From contig NZ_JAATOO010000005.1 of assembly GCF_011806575.1 (NCBI RefSeq), forward strand, positions 124,001-188,000: DNA of 64,000 nt, written 5' to 3'. The stretch is from Vibrio hepatarius. GTDB taxonomy: Bacteria > Pseudomonadota > Gammaproteobacteria > Enterobacterales > Vibrionaceae. This document shows, in pieces, positions 45,652 through 56,405 of the stretch; the first letter of the stretch is position 1, and every line of letters begins with the position of its first letter. The position numbers and the translations under genes were made by a program. The notes beneath the pieces are model-generated. The model was not told the DNA's origin. It did not search any database and saw only the letters and a list, made by a program, of their open reading frames with translations.

Positions 45652-46947
45652 ATGAACGCTCTAGAATTTACAGATGCAGGGGTTCGATACACCCCACACA
45701 CTTTTCAAGTTCCACTCGATTATTCTGACGAAACCAAAGGTCGTATTGAGGTCTTTGCACGCGAGCTATCACTTGTGTCAGATACGGATAATAACAAGCC
45801 TTGGCTGGTCTACTTTCAAGGCGGCCCGGGTTTTCCATCACCTCGCCAAAACGGACACAATGGTTGGGTAAAGCGCGCGCTGCAACAGTATCGCGTGTTA
45901 CTGCTCGACCAACGAGGAACGGGTAACAGTTCGGTGATACACAGCCAAACGCTGAGCCATTTAAGTGCAGAAGCGCAAGCTGATTACCTGACTCACTTTC
46001 GCGCCGATAACATCGTGCGCGACGCCGAATTTATCCGCCAACAATTTAATGTCGACAAATGGGCCATTTTAGGTCAAAGCTTTGGTGGTTTCTGCTCGCT
46101 CACTTACTTGTCGATGTTCCCTGACAGTCTTTCACGCAGCTATATAACGGGCGGGGTACCTTCTATCTCTCGTCACGCAGACGACGTATATCATGCAACG
46201 TTCAAGCGCACGATGGAGAAGAACCAAGCCTTCTTGCAGCAGTTTCCGCAAGCACAGCAAATGTGTCAGAAAATTGCTGACCACCTACTGGAAAACGAAG
46301 AGTTTCTGCCAAACGGACAACGCTTTACCGTAGAGCAGTTTCAGCAGATTGGCATTAATTTCGGTGGAAGTGATACATTTTTACCGACGTACTACTTGCT
46401 GGAAAATGCACTGATCGAAGTCAACGGGAAAGCCCAGCTGCGCTACGAGTTTCTTAACCAAATGCTGAGCCAGCAAAGCTTCCAGACCAATCCGATCTAC
46501 GCGATCTTGCACGAATCGATCTACTGTCAAGGTTTTGCGTCCAACTGGAGTGCTCATCGTGTACGCCAAAGCCATGATGCGTTCAACTACCAATCCGGTA
46601 AACCGTTCTACTTTACTGGTGAAATGGTCTTCCCTTGGATGTTCGAACAATACCATTGTTTGAAGCCGCTACAGCAAGCCGCGCAGATTTTGGCCGAGAA
46701 GCAGGATTGGTCACCACTGTACAATGCAGAGCAACTGGCAAACAACAAAGTACCCGTCAGTTGTGCGGTGTATGCCGATGATATGTTTGTCGAGATGGAT
46801 ATCAGTCGCGAGACGCTTGCGCTCATGCCAAACGCCAAAGCGTGGATTACCAACGAATACGAGCACAACGGTCTTCGAGCCGATGGTGAGCGTATCTTGG
46901 ATAAGCTGATCGAAATGGGCGAACAAACCGCCGCGACACTGGCGTAA
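45652..46947 (+). CDS. Alpha/beta hydrolase, proline iminopeptidase-like (S33)
   Basis: A 431-aa hydrolase from the ATG at 45652. The frame also opens at 45586 (TTG) and 45613 (ATG), and none of the three has a well-placed ribosome site. The oxyanion block is YFQGGPGFPSPR, followed by LLLDQRGTGNSS and the nucleophile elbow GQSFGGF. The late Asp lies in VYADDMFVEMD, and the His in EYEHNGLR. Such enzymes remove N-terminal proline from peptides. It has no signal peptide. Neighbours give no pathway clue. Confidence 0.87.
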   Translation: MNALEFTDAGVRYTPHTFQVPLDYSDETKGRIEVFARELSLVSDTDNNKPWLVYFQGGPGFPSPRQNGHNGWVKRALQQYRVLLLDQRGTGNSSVIHSQTLSHLSAEAQADYLTHFRADNIVRDAEFIRQQFNVDKWAILGQSFGGFCSLTYLSMFPDSLSRSYITGGVPSISRHADDVYHATFKRTMEKNQAFLQQFPQAQQMCQKIADHLLENEEFLPNGQRFTVEQFQQIGINFGGSDTFLPTYYLLENALIEVNGKAQLRYEFLNQMLSQQSFQTNPIYAILHESIYCQGFASNWSAHRVRQSHDAFNYQSGKPFYFTGEMVFPWMFEQYHCLKPLQQAAQILAEKQDWSPLYNAEQLANNKVPVSCAVYADDMFVEMDISRETLALMPNAKAWITNEYEHNGLRADGERILDKLIEMGEQTAATLA

Positions 46948-46953
46948 AATCCA

Positions 46954-46989
46954 AGCCTCAAGGCAGCCCATTTCGATTGTCTTGAGGCT
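46954..46989. terminator. Hairpin between convergent hydrolase and LysR genes
   Basis: AGCCTCAAG (46954-46962) pairs with CTTGAGGCT (46981-46989) across 18 bases. T runs are weak on both sides, so its terminator role is likely but not strong. Confidence 0.5.
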
Positions 46990-46992
46990 CAA

Positions 46993-47907
46993 CTATAGAC
47001 AGCATTCCGTACAGTGGTGATTTTCTAAAATCGCATTGATCAATTTGGTCGCCGCCAGTGAGTGCTCGCCTTTCTCCATCACGGTTAAGTGAAACTCCGC
47101 TTCATACTCTAGTTCGGGGACAGTGATTTTCGCCAACTCGCCCCTTTGCACCCAGATCGCGGCATAGTGATCAGGTAAATAGCCGATAAAGTTGCCTGAT
47201 AGCAATAGGTGAGCCGTTGCTTCCATATTGGTGGTACTGGCAATGTGCGGCATGACTTTTCGGTGGCTCAGTGGTGTGATGTGGTGAGACAAACCTCGGT
47301 CAACCAACGAAAATTCGCCAAGGTCTTCAATAGATACTGGCTTAGCCCGAGATAAAATAGGATGACACGTACTGCAATACAAACTTTGATGTTCGCTAAA
47401 TAGCGGCGTGTAGATAAGTCCGTCTTTGTGTACTTCTGACGAAGTGATCCCGAGTTCAATCTTGCCGTCTAGCAGCATCATTTCGATCTGTTGGGAATCC
47501 CACACTACGGTTTCTAATGTGACTTTAGGATGGCGTTCGCAAAAGGCTCTGATTGCTTGCTGGATATGGCAATCTGGGTTGGTTGCTAAGTTATCCGTCA
47601 GCGCGAGCGTGATATGCCCGTGCGAAACTTTACGAATGTTATCTATCTGATTCTCAAAGCTGTTTATGCTCTCAAACAGATTTTTGCAAAGGGCATAAAC
47701 CTTTTCTCCATCCGGCGTCAGCCTAAAGCCACGTCTTCCACGCTGGCAGAGCGTCATCCCCAACCTCACTTCAAGGTCGTGCATACGGGTGCTAATGGTC
47801 GATTGATGCATGTTAAGAGCAAACTGCGCAGCCGAAAAGCCGCCGCACTCAGTAATGGTAAGGAACACTTGTAACAGCTTTAAGTCAAAATCACTCAGTT
47901 TTCGCAT
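46993..47907 (-). CDS. LysR-family regulator
   Basis: A 304-aa regulator with an N-terminal HTH (ECGGFSAAQFALNMHQSTISTRMHDLE in part, about residues 8-60) and a LysR effector domain (about 90-295). It is convergent with the hydrolase and divergent from the racemase gene across 560 bases, so the racemase/carrier pair is the likelier target. Effector unknown. Confidence 0.88.
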   Translation of the reverse strand: MRKLSDFDLKLLQVFLTITECGGFSAAQFALNMHQSTISTRMHDLEVRLGMTLCQRGRRGFRLTPDGEKVYALCKNLFESINSFENQIDNIRKVSHGHITLALTDNLATNPDCHIQQAIRAFCERHPKVTLETVVWDSQQIEMMLLDGKIELGITSSEVHKDGLIYTPLFSEHQSLYCSTCHPILSRAKPVSIEDLGEFSLVDRGLSHHITPLSHRKVMPHIASTTNMEATAHLLLSGNFIGYLPDHYAAIWVQRGELAKITVPELEYEAEFHLTVMEKGEHSLAATKLINAILENHHCTECCL

Positions 47908-48467
47908 AACGGCCTAACGATGGTAATACAACATGAAAAAAGCAACGCACGGGTTCCCCCGTCAGGAAGATAGTAAGGGAAAGCGATTTAACCATATGTG
48001 ATTGTATTCAAAGATATAGTGAGACTTGAGTTAGTCAGAAACCAGAGATAATTTTGCCGTGCGACTAATTATCCAATCGCACCGACGAGTGGTGGCAAAA
48101 GCCTTTAATTCGACATTAATAATTCAATCCATTTGCATACAATCTCGGGCGAGAAATCAATTGTTCCAAGACCTTTTTTTCATTCTGATAACTTGTTCAC
48201 ATTCCGGATAACGCAAGCAAACGAGGGGGATGGAAACACGATTTAGGCGCATCATATATTCCATTCCAAAACTAATAACTCCTTTAAAATCAGTCAACAA
48301 ACCACAAAAGCAAACTAACTCCAACCACAGACGACCAATGCGCACCCACACTCTAAACTGGTTCGATACATCGAGAATCGGCAAAGTATCCTCGCTCAAT
48401 ACGTAATTTATCTCGATAAAAACTAAGCGCTAAATAACCACTAGAACAAAAAACACAAGGTGGTGAA
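47908..48467. other. Long intergenic region upstream of racemase
   Basis: 560 bases between divergent genes. It should hold promoters of the LysR and racemase genes. An 80-codon frame on the minus strand (48157-48399) has no recognisable family and looks like chance. I see no operator I can defend. Confidence 0.4.
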
Positions 48468-49532
48468 ATGAACGCTTACCCAAGAATCAATATTCATTTA
48501 GATGCGATAACCGAAAACACCCAACACATGGTATCGGTATGTGCCAAGCACAACGTTAAACCAGCAGGGGTTACCAAACTCGCGTGCGCTTTACCTGAAG
48601 TAGCCAACGCTATATTAGCAGGCGGCGTTACCTTGCTGGCGGACTCTCGCCTTAGCAATCTAAAGAAAATTAAAAACCTACGTAGCCAAACCTTGTTGCT
48701 ACGCCTGCCAGCGCTGAGCGAAGTCGATGACGTGGTCGAGTATGCAGATATCTCCCTCAATTCTGAATTGGTCACGCTTCAAGCCCTGTCTGATGCGGCG
48801 CTGGCGAAAGGTAAGCGCCATCAAGTGATCGTAATGCACGATCTCGGTGACTTACGCGAGGGTGGTTTCTTTGAAGAGGAAACGCTTGCTCTTTGCCGCG
48901 AAGCGATTCATCTGCCTGGTATTGAACTCGTAGGTCTGGGAACCAACCTCGCCTGTTATGGCGGTGTTGAACCAACTTACGACAATCAAAATCAACTCGT
49001 CGCCTTAGCGCGTCAAATAGAAGAAGACAACGACATCGCTTTCCAGGTCATCTCCGGCGCGAGTTCCGCTGGTCTTGGGTTGATGATGCGCAGTGAGTTG
49101 CCAAGTGGTGTGAATCAACTCCGTTTGGGGGCGTCATTGCTGATGGGTATAGGCTTGAACGACGATCCCGTGCCGCACACGCGCCAAGATACCTTCCAGC
49201 TTGAAGCTGAGATCATCGAGATCAAAGTGAAGCCTTCTGTACCGGTAAACTCCACCGCACTTGATGCCTTTGGTAACAAACCTGAATTCGTCGATCGTGG
49301 ATTTCGTCGCCGCGCGTTGTGCGCCATCGGTAAGCAGGATGTGGATATCAGCCAAATCACTCCAGTAGACAAGAACATCATCGTGATTGGCGGCAGCAGT
49401 GACCATCTGATCCTCGACATCAACGATTGCAGCCAAGATTACAAAATCGGCACGCCAGTGAAATTCGATTTGTCATACAGCGCGGTGCTGCAGTGTATGA
49501 CCTCAGAATACGTTTATAAGCATATGATTTGA
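48468..49532 (+). CDS. Alanine/ornithine racemase family PLP enzyme (Orr-like)
   Basis: A fold-type III PLP enzyme, 354 aa. The N-terminal TIM barrel has the PLP lysine in GVTKLACA near residue 38, and barrel blocks LADSRLSNL, MHDLGDLREG, GLGTNLACYGG, ISGASSAGLGLM and RLGASLLMGIG. The C-terminal beta domain (about 245-354) is short. This wording is that of the ornithine racemase group (Orr), not of biosynthetic Alr. AGGTGGTGAA precedes the ATG. It lies 41 bases before a YfcC-type carrier, so both are probably one operon for handling an L/D amino acid, maybe ornithine. Substrate unproven. Confidence 0.85.
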   Translation: MNAYPRINIHLDAITENTQHMVSVCAKHNVKPAGVTKLACALPEVANAILAGGVTLLADSRLSNLKKIKNLRSQTLLLRLPALSEVDDVVEYADISLNSELVTLQALSDAALAKGKRHQVIVMHDLGDLREGGFFEEETLALCREAIHLPGIELVGLGTNLACYGGVEPTYDNQNQLVALARQIEEDNDIAFQVISGASSAGLGLMMRSELPSGVNQLRLGASLLMGIGLNDDPVPHTRQDTFQLEAEIIEIKVKPSVPVNSTALDAFGNKPEFVDRGFRRRALCAIGKQDVDISQITPVDKNIIVIGGSSDHLILDINDCSQDYKIGTPVKFDLSYSAVLQCMTSEYVYKHMI

Positions 49533-49573
49533 AACCTTAACACGCGCCCAATTTGGGTAGCTAAGGAAGCCCC

Positions 49574-50986
49574 ATGTTTAAAATTAAAAAATTTCCCAAC
49601 ACTTTTACGATCCTTTTCTTTCTAATCGCACTATTTGCTCTGCTCACTTACATTCTCCCAGCGGGGAAATATGTCCGCGAAATGAACGCACAACTTGGTC
49701 GAGAAGTGCCGATTCCAGGCTCTTACGAGATTATTGAAAGCTCGCCACAAGGTGTTTTCGAAACCTTAATGGCACCGATTTCTGGCTTTTACGACCCTGT
49801 TTCAGGTGTGATCGGCGCAATAGACGTCAGCTTGTTTGTCCTTATGGTGGGGGGCTTTTTAGGTATCGTGACCAAAACAGGTGCGATCGATACTGGTATT
49901 GCGCGCATCATGGTGCTACTCAAAGGGCGCGAGATTTACATGATCCCGATTCTAATGGTTTTGTTTGCGTTAGGAGGGACTTCCTATGGTATGGCAGAGG
50001 AGTCCCTCGCTTTTTACGGTCTGATGATCCCCATCTTTATGACCGCGCGATTTGACCCATTAGTGGCTGGTTCCGTCAGCGGGATCGGAACAGGGGGGGG
50101 GACGACGCGTTCAAAAAGGAAAAAAGGGGGGAAGGGGATCGCCTCCAACGCAGCAATTGTCGATTTCATTAGTGGTATCGAGCTACGCTTTATTATTCTT
50201 GCGATTGCTTTGGTGGTTGCGACTGCCTACGTAATGCACTACGCAAGAAAGGTTCAGCGTGACCCAAATGCGTCATTGGTGGCGCACCTACGTAAAGACC
50301 ACGAAGCACATTTCCTTGCGGGCAAACCATCTGGCGATGACCTTGCGCCGCTGACTTTGGCACAAAAAGGCGTTCTGGTGCTTTTCATCCTAACCTTTGT
50401 GATCATGATTTACGGAGTATCCGTGTTAGGTTGGTGGATGGCCGAAATGGCAACGCTGTTCATCTTTATGGGGATTCTGTGTGGCTTAGTTGGCCGACTA
50501 AAAGAAGATGATTTGATCAACTCTTTTGTCGCGGGTGCAGCGGATCTTATCGGCGTGGCATTGATTGTCGGGGTTGCTCGCGGGATTGTTGTGGTTATGG
50601 AAGCGGGCAACATCACCGATACCATCTTAAGTTACGCAGAGAGCCTAGTCGCAGGCAAAAGCAATGTGTTGTTTATCAACACGGTTTACTGGATTGAAAT
50701 GCTGCTCTCATTTATCGTGCCGTCCACCTCTGGTTTGGCGGTGATGAGTATGCCAATTTTGGCGCCGTTAAGTGACTTCGCCAATACTGGTCGCGAGTTA
50801 GTGGTAACCGCATTTATGAGCGGAATCGGCACCATCTTGTTTGTGACACCAACCTACGGCGTTCTGATGGGTGGCTTAGCCATCGCCAAGATCCCGTATA
50901 TCACATGGCTGAAGTTTATCGCTCCACTAGTCGCATTCTTTATTGTGCTAAACAGTATCGTACTGTCCGTCGGTGTTTCACTTTAA
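49574..50986 (+). CDS. YfcC-family membrane carrier (basic amino acid type)
   Basis: A 470-aa permease with about 12 helices, of the YfcC/DcuC-ArcD-like family. Blocks include AALFALLTYILPAGKY-type helix 1, FALGGTSYGMAEES, and PSTSGLAVMSMPILAPLSDF near the C-terminus. Residues about 165-188 are unlike the family: relatives have a small-residue TLGSTINPFAT signature exactly there, but this sequence reads TTRSKRKKGGK with the frame unbroken. The DNA there is almost all purine. I think the sequence data are wrong there and the protein is normal. AAGGAAG precedes the ATG. It probably moves the substrate or product of the upstream racemase. Confidence 0.8.
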   Translation: MFKIKKFPNTFTILFFLIALFALLTYILPAGKYVREMNAQLGREVPIPGSYEIIESSPQGVFETLMAPISGFYDPVSGVIGAIDVSLFVLMVGGFLGIVTKTGAIDTGIARIMVLLKGREIYMIPILMVLFALGGTSYGMAEESLAFYGLMIPIFMTARFDPLVAGSVSGIGTGGGTTRSKRKKGGKGIASNAAIVDFISGIELRFIILAIALVVATAYVMHYARKVQRDPNASLVAHLRKDHEAHFLAGKPSGDDLAPLTLAQKGVLVLFILTFVIMIYGVSVLGWWMAEMATLFIFMGILCGLVGRLKEDDLINSFVAGAADLIGVALIVGVARGIVVVMEAGNITDTILSYAESLVAGKSNVLFINTVYWIEMLLSFIVPSTSGLAVMSMPILAPLSDFANTGRELVVTAFMSGIGTILFVTPTYGVLMGGLAIAKIPYITWLKFIAPLVAFFIVLNSIVLSVGVSL

Positions 50987-51012
50987 CCTCATTACTAGAG
51001 TCCAGTAAAAAC

Positions 51013-51046
51013 AAAGCCCTCAATGTTACTTGAGGGCTTTTTGTTT
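51013..51046. terminator. Bidirectional terminator, YfcC carrier / ulaG
   Basis: AAAGCCCTCAA (51013-51023) and TTGAGGGCTTT (51030-51040) form an 11-base perfect stem with a 6-base loop. T-rich tails lie on both strands, between convergent genes. Confidence 0.85.
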
Positions 51047-51071
51047 TCTAGAGAGACCAGCCAGTCACCTA

Positions 51072-52250
<1,179 letters not shown>

Positions 52251-53006
52251 TTACACGAGTATGACTTGTGTTCCTTGGGCTTCTATCGCTTTTATCACGT
52301 CTTGATTAGCGCTCTTTCCCGTGATCAAAATGTCAATTTTCTGAGCTGGACAGAAAAGCATGCCGGTTCGTTGACCGACTTTAGAGCTATCCACGACCAC
52401 AACTAACTTGTCAATTTGCTCAAGCATCTGCTGCTCTGCTACCGCGGTGAGCATGTCAGCTTTATAGAGTCCCGCTTCGGTTAACCCTTTACCGGAAGTG
52501 AACATCCAATTGCCGGCATAACTGCTCAGAGAGTTTGGCGCAGGATTTAAGAATATGTTTTGCGCGCGGTTGTATTGGCCGCCGATGATGATGACATCGT
52601 CATGGTCTCCATTGATAAGATAACTCGCCAGCGGGAAGTAGTTGGTGACGATTTGTACGTCTTGACCACACAGCTTTTGTCCTAACAAGAATGCGGTCGA
52701 ACCGCAGTTGATCACGACACTATCGCCTGGCTGACAAAGTTCAGCCGCTTGCAAGGCAATCAAAGACTTTTCTTCGTAATGTTCGGTGCTGTTAATGTTC
52801 AGCGGGGTCCATTTTTTCTTTTTCGCTTCAACACGCTCCGCACCATTGCGCACTTTACGCAACTTACCTAACTCATCTAACTTTGAAATATCGCGTCGAG
52901 CTGTCGCGGGTGAGACGTTGAAACGCTCAATGATGTTCGCGACATTAATCGTCTGATTTTCTTCTAATAAAGACAGAATACCGTTGTGTCTCTGCACTTC
53001 GTTCAT
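52251..53006 (-). CDS. ulaR: DeoR-family repressor of ascorbate genes
   Basis: A 251-aa repressor with an N-terminal DeoR HTH (about 1-58; INVANIIERFNVSPATARRDIS) and a C-terminal sugar-phosphate sensing domain (about 75-245; AELCQPGDSVVINCGSTAF). Start ATG at 53006 after AGGGTG; a TTG at 53024 is the alternative. It lies between ulaG and the divergent ulaA-led operon, as in other enterobacterial and vibrio ula regulons. The likely effector is L-ascorbate 6-phosphate. Its probable operators are TGATT arrays in the intergenic region. Confidence 0.92.
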   Translation of the reverse strand: MNEVQRHNGILSLLEENQTINVANIIERFNVSPATARRDISKLDELGKLRKVRNGAERVEAKKKKWTPLNINSTEHYEEKSLIALQAAELCQPGDSVVINCGSTAFLLGQKLCGQDVQIVTNYFPLASYLINGDHDDVIIIGGQYNRAQNIFLNPAPNSLSSYAGNWMFTSGKGLTEAGLYKADMLTAVAEQQMLEQIDKLVVVVDSSKVGQRTGMLFCPAQKIDILITGKSANQDVIKAIEAQGTQVILV

Positions 53007-53051
53007 TTTTATCACCCTATTCAATTCAAACTCACCGAAATGTCTATCTAG

Positions 53052-53108
53052 TGATTACATGGTGATTACCTGTGATTCATTTTGATTCTATTAATCATAC
53101 ATCTGATT
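53052..53108. promoter_or_regulatory. UlaR operator array, TGATT every 10-11 bases
   Basis: TGATT starts at 53052, 53063, 53073, 53083 and 53104, with the inverse AATCA at 53093. Steps are 11, 10, 10, 10 and 11 bases, which puts all boxes on one DNA face. It lies just upstream of ulaR. Confidence 0.65.
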
Positions 53109-53392
53109 GTCAAACATACGAACGAAGAAAACGTCACCCTCATCACATAAAATCATAAGCTATTGTTTTTATTAAAAATATTAAATTTAGACGTGATCAA
53201 TGTATCAATTATTTGGATTTTTAGAGCGCTAAATTGACAAAAATCAAAATAATCACAAATGAGCATTGCGTGATTACTTTTGATTGTTAAAGTTTAATTC
53301 GTGAGCAATAACTGAGTGGATTCTTACCGATTTAAGGAATCACCTCTGACCTACAAACGATTACAAATACAATTCAATCAAGGGGTAAAGAT
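53109..53392. promoter_or_regulatory. ula operon promoter region
   Basis: About 280 bases of AT-rich DNA before ulaA. It includes a second set of TGATT/AATCA boxes (53242-53285) and the AAGGGG ribosome site. I could not place a -10 or CRP site with confidence. Confidence 0.45.
53242..53285. promoter_or_regulatory. Second UlaR operator: inverted AATCA/TGATT pairs
   Basis: AATCAAAATAATCAC (53242-53256) and GTGATTACTTTTGATT (53270-53285) are an inverted pair, each with two half-sites, about 105 bases before ulaA. Confidence 0.6.
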
Positions 53393-55153
53393 ATGGAGTT
53401 CTTATACGACATCTTCTATATTTTTTACAGCCAAGTAATGACCAAGGCCCCACTGCTACTGGGCTTGGTGACATTCATTGGCTATTGGCTGCTGAGAAGA
53501 GACACCACCACCATAATCAAAGGAACGATCAAAACGATCGTGGGTTTTATGCTGGTGCAAGTGGGTGCTGGCACCCTCGTTGCGGGTTTTAAACCTGTGA
53601 TATCAAAACTATCCGAGTTTCATGGATTAACGGGTTCAGTGATTGACCCATATACTTCTATGATGGCCACAATGGAAGCCATGGGCGACAACTACTCTTG
53701 GGTAGGCTATACCGTTCTTATTGCGCTTGGCATCAATATCCTTCTTGTTCTATTCCGTCGCTTCACCGGTATTCGAACTATTATGCTGACTGGTCATATC
53801 ATGTTTCAGCAAGCGGGTTTGATCGCGGTCTTTTACCTTGTGCTTGGGGCAAGCATGTGGGAAACCATCATTTACTCAGCGGTACTCATGGCACTGTATT
53901 GGGGCATTTCGTCCAACATCATGTTTAAGCCGACTGAAGCGGTCACTGGCGGAGCAGGTTTCTCGATTGGTCACCAACAGCAAGTTGCCTCTTGGATCGC
54001 CACCAAAGTGGCACCGAAACTCGGCGACAAGAATGACAGTGTTGACCACCTTGAACTGCCAAAATGGCTACACATTTTCCATGACAGCATCGCCGCGACT
54101 GCTATCGTGATGACCGTCTTCTTTGGCATTATCTTACTGTCGTTCGGCCTTGATAACCTTCAAACAATGGCGGGAACTACGCACTGGAGCATCTACATTG
54201 TCGAAACTGGTCTTAAGTTCGCGGTGGCAATTCAAGTGATTGTCGCTGGTGTACGTATGTTCGTTGCAGAACTTTCTGAAGCATTTAAAGGTATCTCAGA
54301 ACGCGTAATTCCTAATGCAGTCTTAGCGATTGACTGCGCCGCTATCTACGCATTTTCTCCTAATGCGATGGTATTTGGTTTCATGTGGGGTGCATTAGGT
54401 CAGTTTGCCGCAGTACTCGCGATGCTGGCATTTGATGCGCCAATTATGATTATCCCAGGCTTTATTCCTATGTTCTTCTCCAACGCAACGATTGGCGTTT
54501 TTGCCAACCACTTTGGAGGCTGGAAAGCGGTCATGAAAATCTGTTTTGTGATGGGGATTATCGAGGTACTCGGTTCTGCTTGGGCTATCCACCTATTAAG
54601 CCAACAAGGCACAGAGTTCAGCGGTTGGATGGGTATGGCTGACTGGGCGTTAGTGTTCCCACCAATCATGCAAGGTCTATCAGCATCGAAAATGTTCTTC
54701 TTCGTCTTGGTTGGTCTGTCTTTTGTTTACATGTTCTTTGCCTCTCGCCAATTACGTGCCGAAGAAGATGCACAGGGCACAGTGGCAGTCAGCGAAGAAC
54801 CAGAAGTGCTCGAAGCCGTAGAACAAGCGATCAAAGCCAGCGACGGTATCCGCCCAGTGAGTATCTTAGCGGTGTGTGGTAACGGCCAAGGTTCGTCAAT
54901 GATGATGAAAATGAAGATTGGCCAATACCTCGAGAAGAAAGGCATTCCTCATGTGATGGATTCGTGCGCAGTCTCAGATTACAAGTCCAAGCTTGCCAGC
55001 ACAGATATTATTGTCTCGTCGAAGCACCTTTCGGCGGAGATGGACCCAGGTGAAGGCAAGTATGTTCTTGGAGTACAAAACATGCTTAACCCGAACTCCT
55101 TCGGTGACGAACTACTCGACATCATCAATAAGAACTTTGCATCCGTAAAATAA
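53393..55153 (+). CDS. ulaA: PTS ascorbate transporter, fused EIIC-EIIB
   Basis: Imports and phosphorylates L-ascorbate. The 586-aa chain is UlaA (EIIC, about residues 1-455, about 11 helices; [18 protein letters not shown] and [13 protein letters not shown]) fused to UlaB (EIIB, about 485-586). The phosphocysteine Cys495 lies in [10 protein letters not shown]. In E. coli these are two proteins; here a linker rich in Glu and Ala (about 460-485) joins them. AAGGGG precedes the ATG. It leads the ula operon and is followed by the EIIA gene 68 bases on. Confidence 0.94.
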   Translation: MEFLYDIFYIFYSQVMTKAPLLLGLVTFIGYWLLRRDTTTIIKGTIKTIVGFMLVQVGAGTLVAGFKPVISKLSEFHGLTGSVIDPYTSMMATMEAMGDNYSWVGYTVLIALGINILLVLFRRFTGIRTIMLTGHIMFQQAGLIAVFYLVLGASMWETIIYSAVLMALYWGISSNIMFKPTEAVTGGAGFSIGHQQQVASWIATKVAPKLGDKNDSVDHLELPKWLHIFHDSIAATAIVMTVFFGIILLSFGLDNLQTMAGTTHWSIYIVETGLKFAVAIQVIVAGVRMFVAELSEAFKGISERVIPNAVLAIDCAAIYAFSPNAMVFGFMWGALGQFAAVLAMLAFDAPIMIIPGFIPMFFSNATIGVFANHFGGWKAVMKICFVMGIIEVLGSAWAIHLLSQQGTEFSGWMGMADWALVFPPIMQGLSASKMFFFVLVGLSFVYMFFASRQLRAEEDAQGTVAVSEEPEVLEAVEQAIKASDGIRPVSILAVCGNGQGSSMMMKMKIGQYLEKKGIPHVMDSCAVSDYKSKLASTDIIVSSKHLSAEMDPGEGKYVLGVQNMLNPNSFGDELLDIINKNFASVK

Positions 55154-55221
55154 ATGCATCACCTAACCATAGATAACAACGCAGGTGCCGGGACACTGGC
55201 ACCTACTCTGGAGATAGAACA

Positions 55222-55698
55222 ATGGGATTGAAACAATCATTGATCGATAACAACTCAATCAAGTTGCAAGCACAAGCCTCCAACTGGCGTGAGGCCATCA
55301 AAATTGGCACCGACATGTTGGTTGCTTCTGGCGCAATCCAACCGTGTTATCACGATGCGATCATCAGCAGCGTCGAAGAGCTTGGTCCATACATCTGTAT
55401 TGCTCCTAACTTAGCTTTGCCCCATGCGCGCCCAGAAAATGGCGTTCTTCGTACCGCTTTCGCATTAGTGACGCTTGAAAAGCCCATCTTTTTTGAAGGG
55501 GAAGAGGAACCTGTCGATGTGTTGATCACGCTGGCAGGCAGCTCTTCTGATGAGCACATGGAAGGGCTGATGGAAGTGACGCAAGTGCTTGATGATGAAG
55601 AGAGCGAAACTGGCGTCGATCTGGATAAACTTCGTCACTGTCGAACCACATTGGATGTATTCAAAGTGATTGATGATGCTCTCGAGACTAACGCTTAG
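55222..55698 (+). CDS. ulaC: PTS ascorbate EIIA component
   Basis: Cytoplasmic 158-aa phosphocarrier that passes phosphate from HPr to the fused EIIB. The active His68 lies in NLALPHARPENGV. The rest matches the mannitol/fructose EIIA fold (GAIQPCYHDAIISS, FFEGEEEPVDVLITLA). GGAG lies before the ATG. The next gene starts 9 bases after its stop. Confidence 0.94.
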   Translation: MGLKQSLIDNNSIKLQAQASNWREAIKIGTDMLVASGAIQPCYHDAIISSVEELGPYICIAPNLALPHARPENGVLRTAFALVTLEKPIFFEGEEEPVDVLITLAGSSSDEHMEGLMEVTQVLDDEESETGVDLDKLRHCRTTLDVFKVIDDALETNA

Positions 55699-55707
55699 GG
55701 GGAAATC

Positions 55708-56400
55708 ATGTACAACGAACTGAAGCAACGTGTGCTCGACGCCAACCTCAAACTGCCAAAGTACGGTTTAGTCACTTTCACTTGGGGCAACGTGTCCGAA
55801 ATTGACCGGGAATCTGGCGTGATTGCAATTAAACCTTCTGGTGTTGAGTATGACGGCATGTGCGTAGAGCACATTGTGGTCGTGGATCTCGATGGCAACA
55901 TCGTCGAAGGCAACATGAACCCATCGAGCGACACCGCTACGCACATCGAAATCTACAAAGCGTTTCCAAACGTTGGTGGCGTGGTGCACACCCATTCACG
56001 CAGCGCGACAATTTGGGCACAAGCGGGCATCGACATTCCGGCTCTCGGTACCACTCATGCAGATTACTTCTACGGTGACATTCCATGCACGCGCAAGTTG
56101 TCACAAGCAGAGATTGCCGAAGATTACGAAAAAAACACCGGCTTAGTGATTGTCGAAGAGTTTTGCCATCGCCGCGTCGACCCAATGGCGGTACCAAGCG
56201 TGATTGTCGCCGGTCATGCCCCATTTTCTTGGGGGAGTGATGCCGATGATGCGGTGCACAACGCGGTTGTGTTGGAAGAAGTCTCAGCGATGGCTTTAGC
56301 GACGCGTTCACTTAACAGCGGTATTAAAATTCAGCCTGAGCTTTCAGATAAGCATTACCTGCGCAAACACGGTGAAAACGCTTATTACGGGCAGAGGTAG
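55708..56400 (+). CDS. ulaF: L-ribulose-5-phosphate 4-epimerase
   Basis: Converts L-ribulose 5-phosphate to D-xylulose 5-phosphate, the last ula step. It has 230 aa of the class II aldolase/AraD type. It has [10 protein letters not shown] for phosphate binding, [10 protein letters not shown], the zinc site [16 protein letters not shown], and [10 protein letters not shown] with the third His. GGGGGAAATC precedes the ATG. UlaF, SgbE and AraD are alike; the operon decides for UlaF. Confidence 0.93.
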   Translation: MYNELKQRVLDANLKLPKYGLVTFTWGNVSEIDRESGVIAIKPSGVEYDGMCVEHIVVVDLDGNIVEGNMNPSSDTATHIEIYKAFPNVGGVVHTHSRSATIWAQAGIDIPALGTTHADYFYGDIPCTRKLSQAEIAEDYEKNTGLVIVEEFCHRRVDPMAVPSVIVAGHAPFSWGSDADDAVHNAVVLEEVSAMALATRSLNSGIKIQPELSDKHYLRKHGENAYYGQR

Positions 56401-56405
56401 CAATT

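Noticed and set aside
48157..48399. 80-codon frame in the long intergenic region before the racemase
   Set aside because: No ribosome site or recognisable motif, and composition like non-coding DNA. Not reported as a gene.
50091..50137. Poly-G/poly-A tract as a phase-variable switch in the carrier gene
   Set aside because: Changes are substitutions that keep length and frame, and several nearby codons outside the G run are also altered. A slippage tract would shift the frame.
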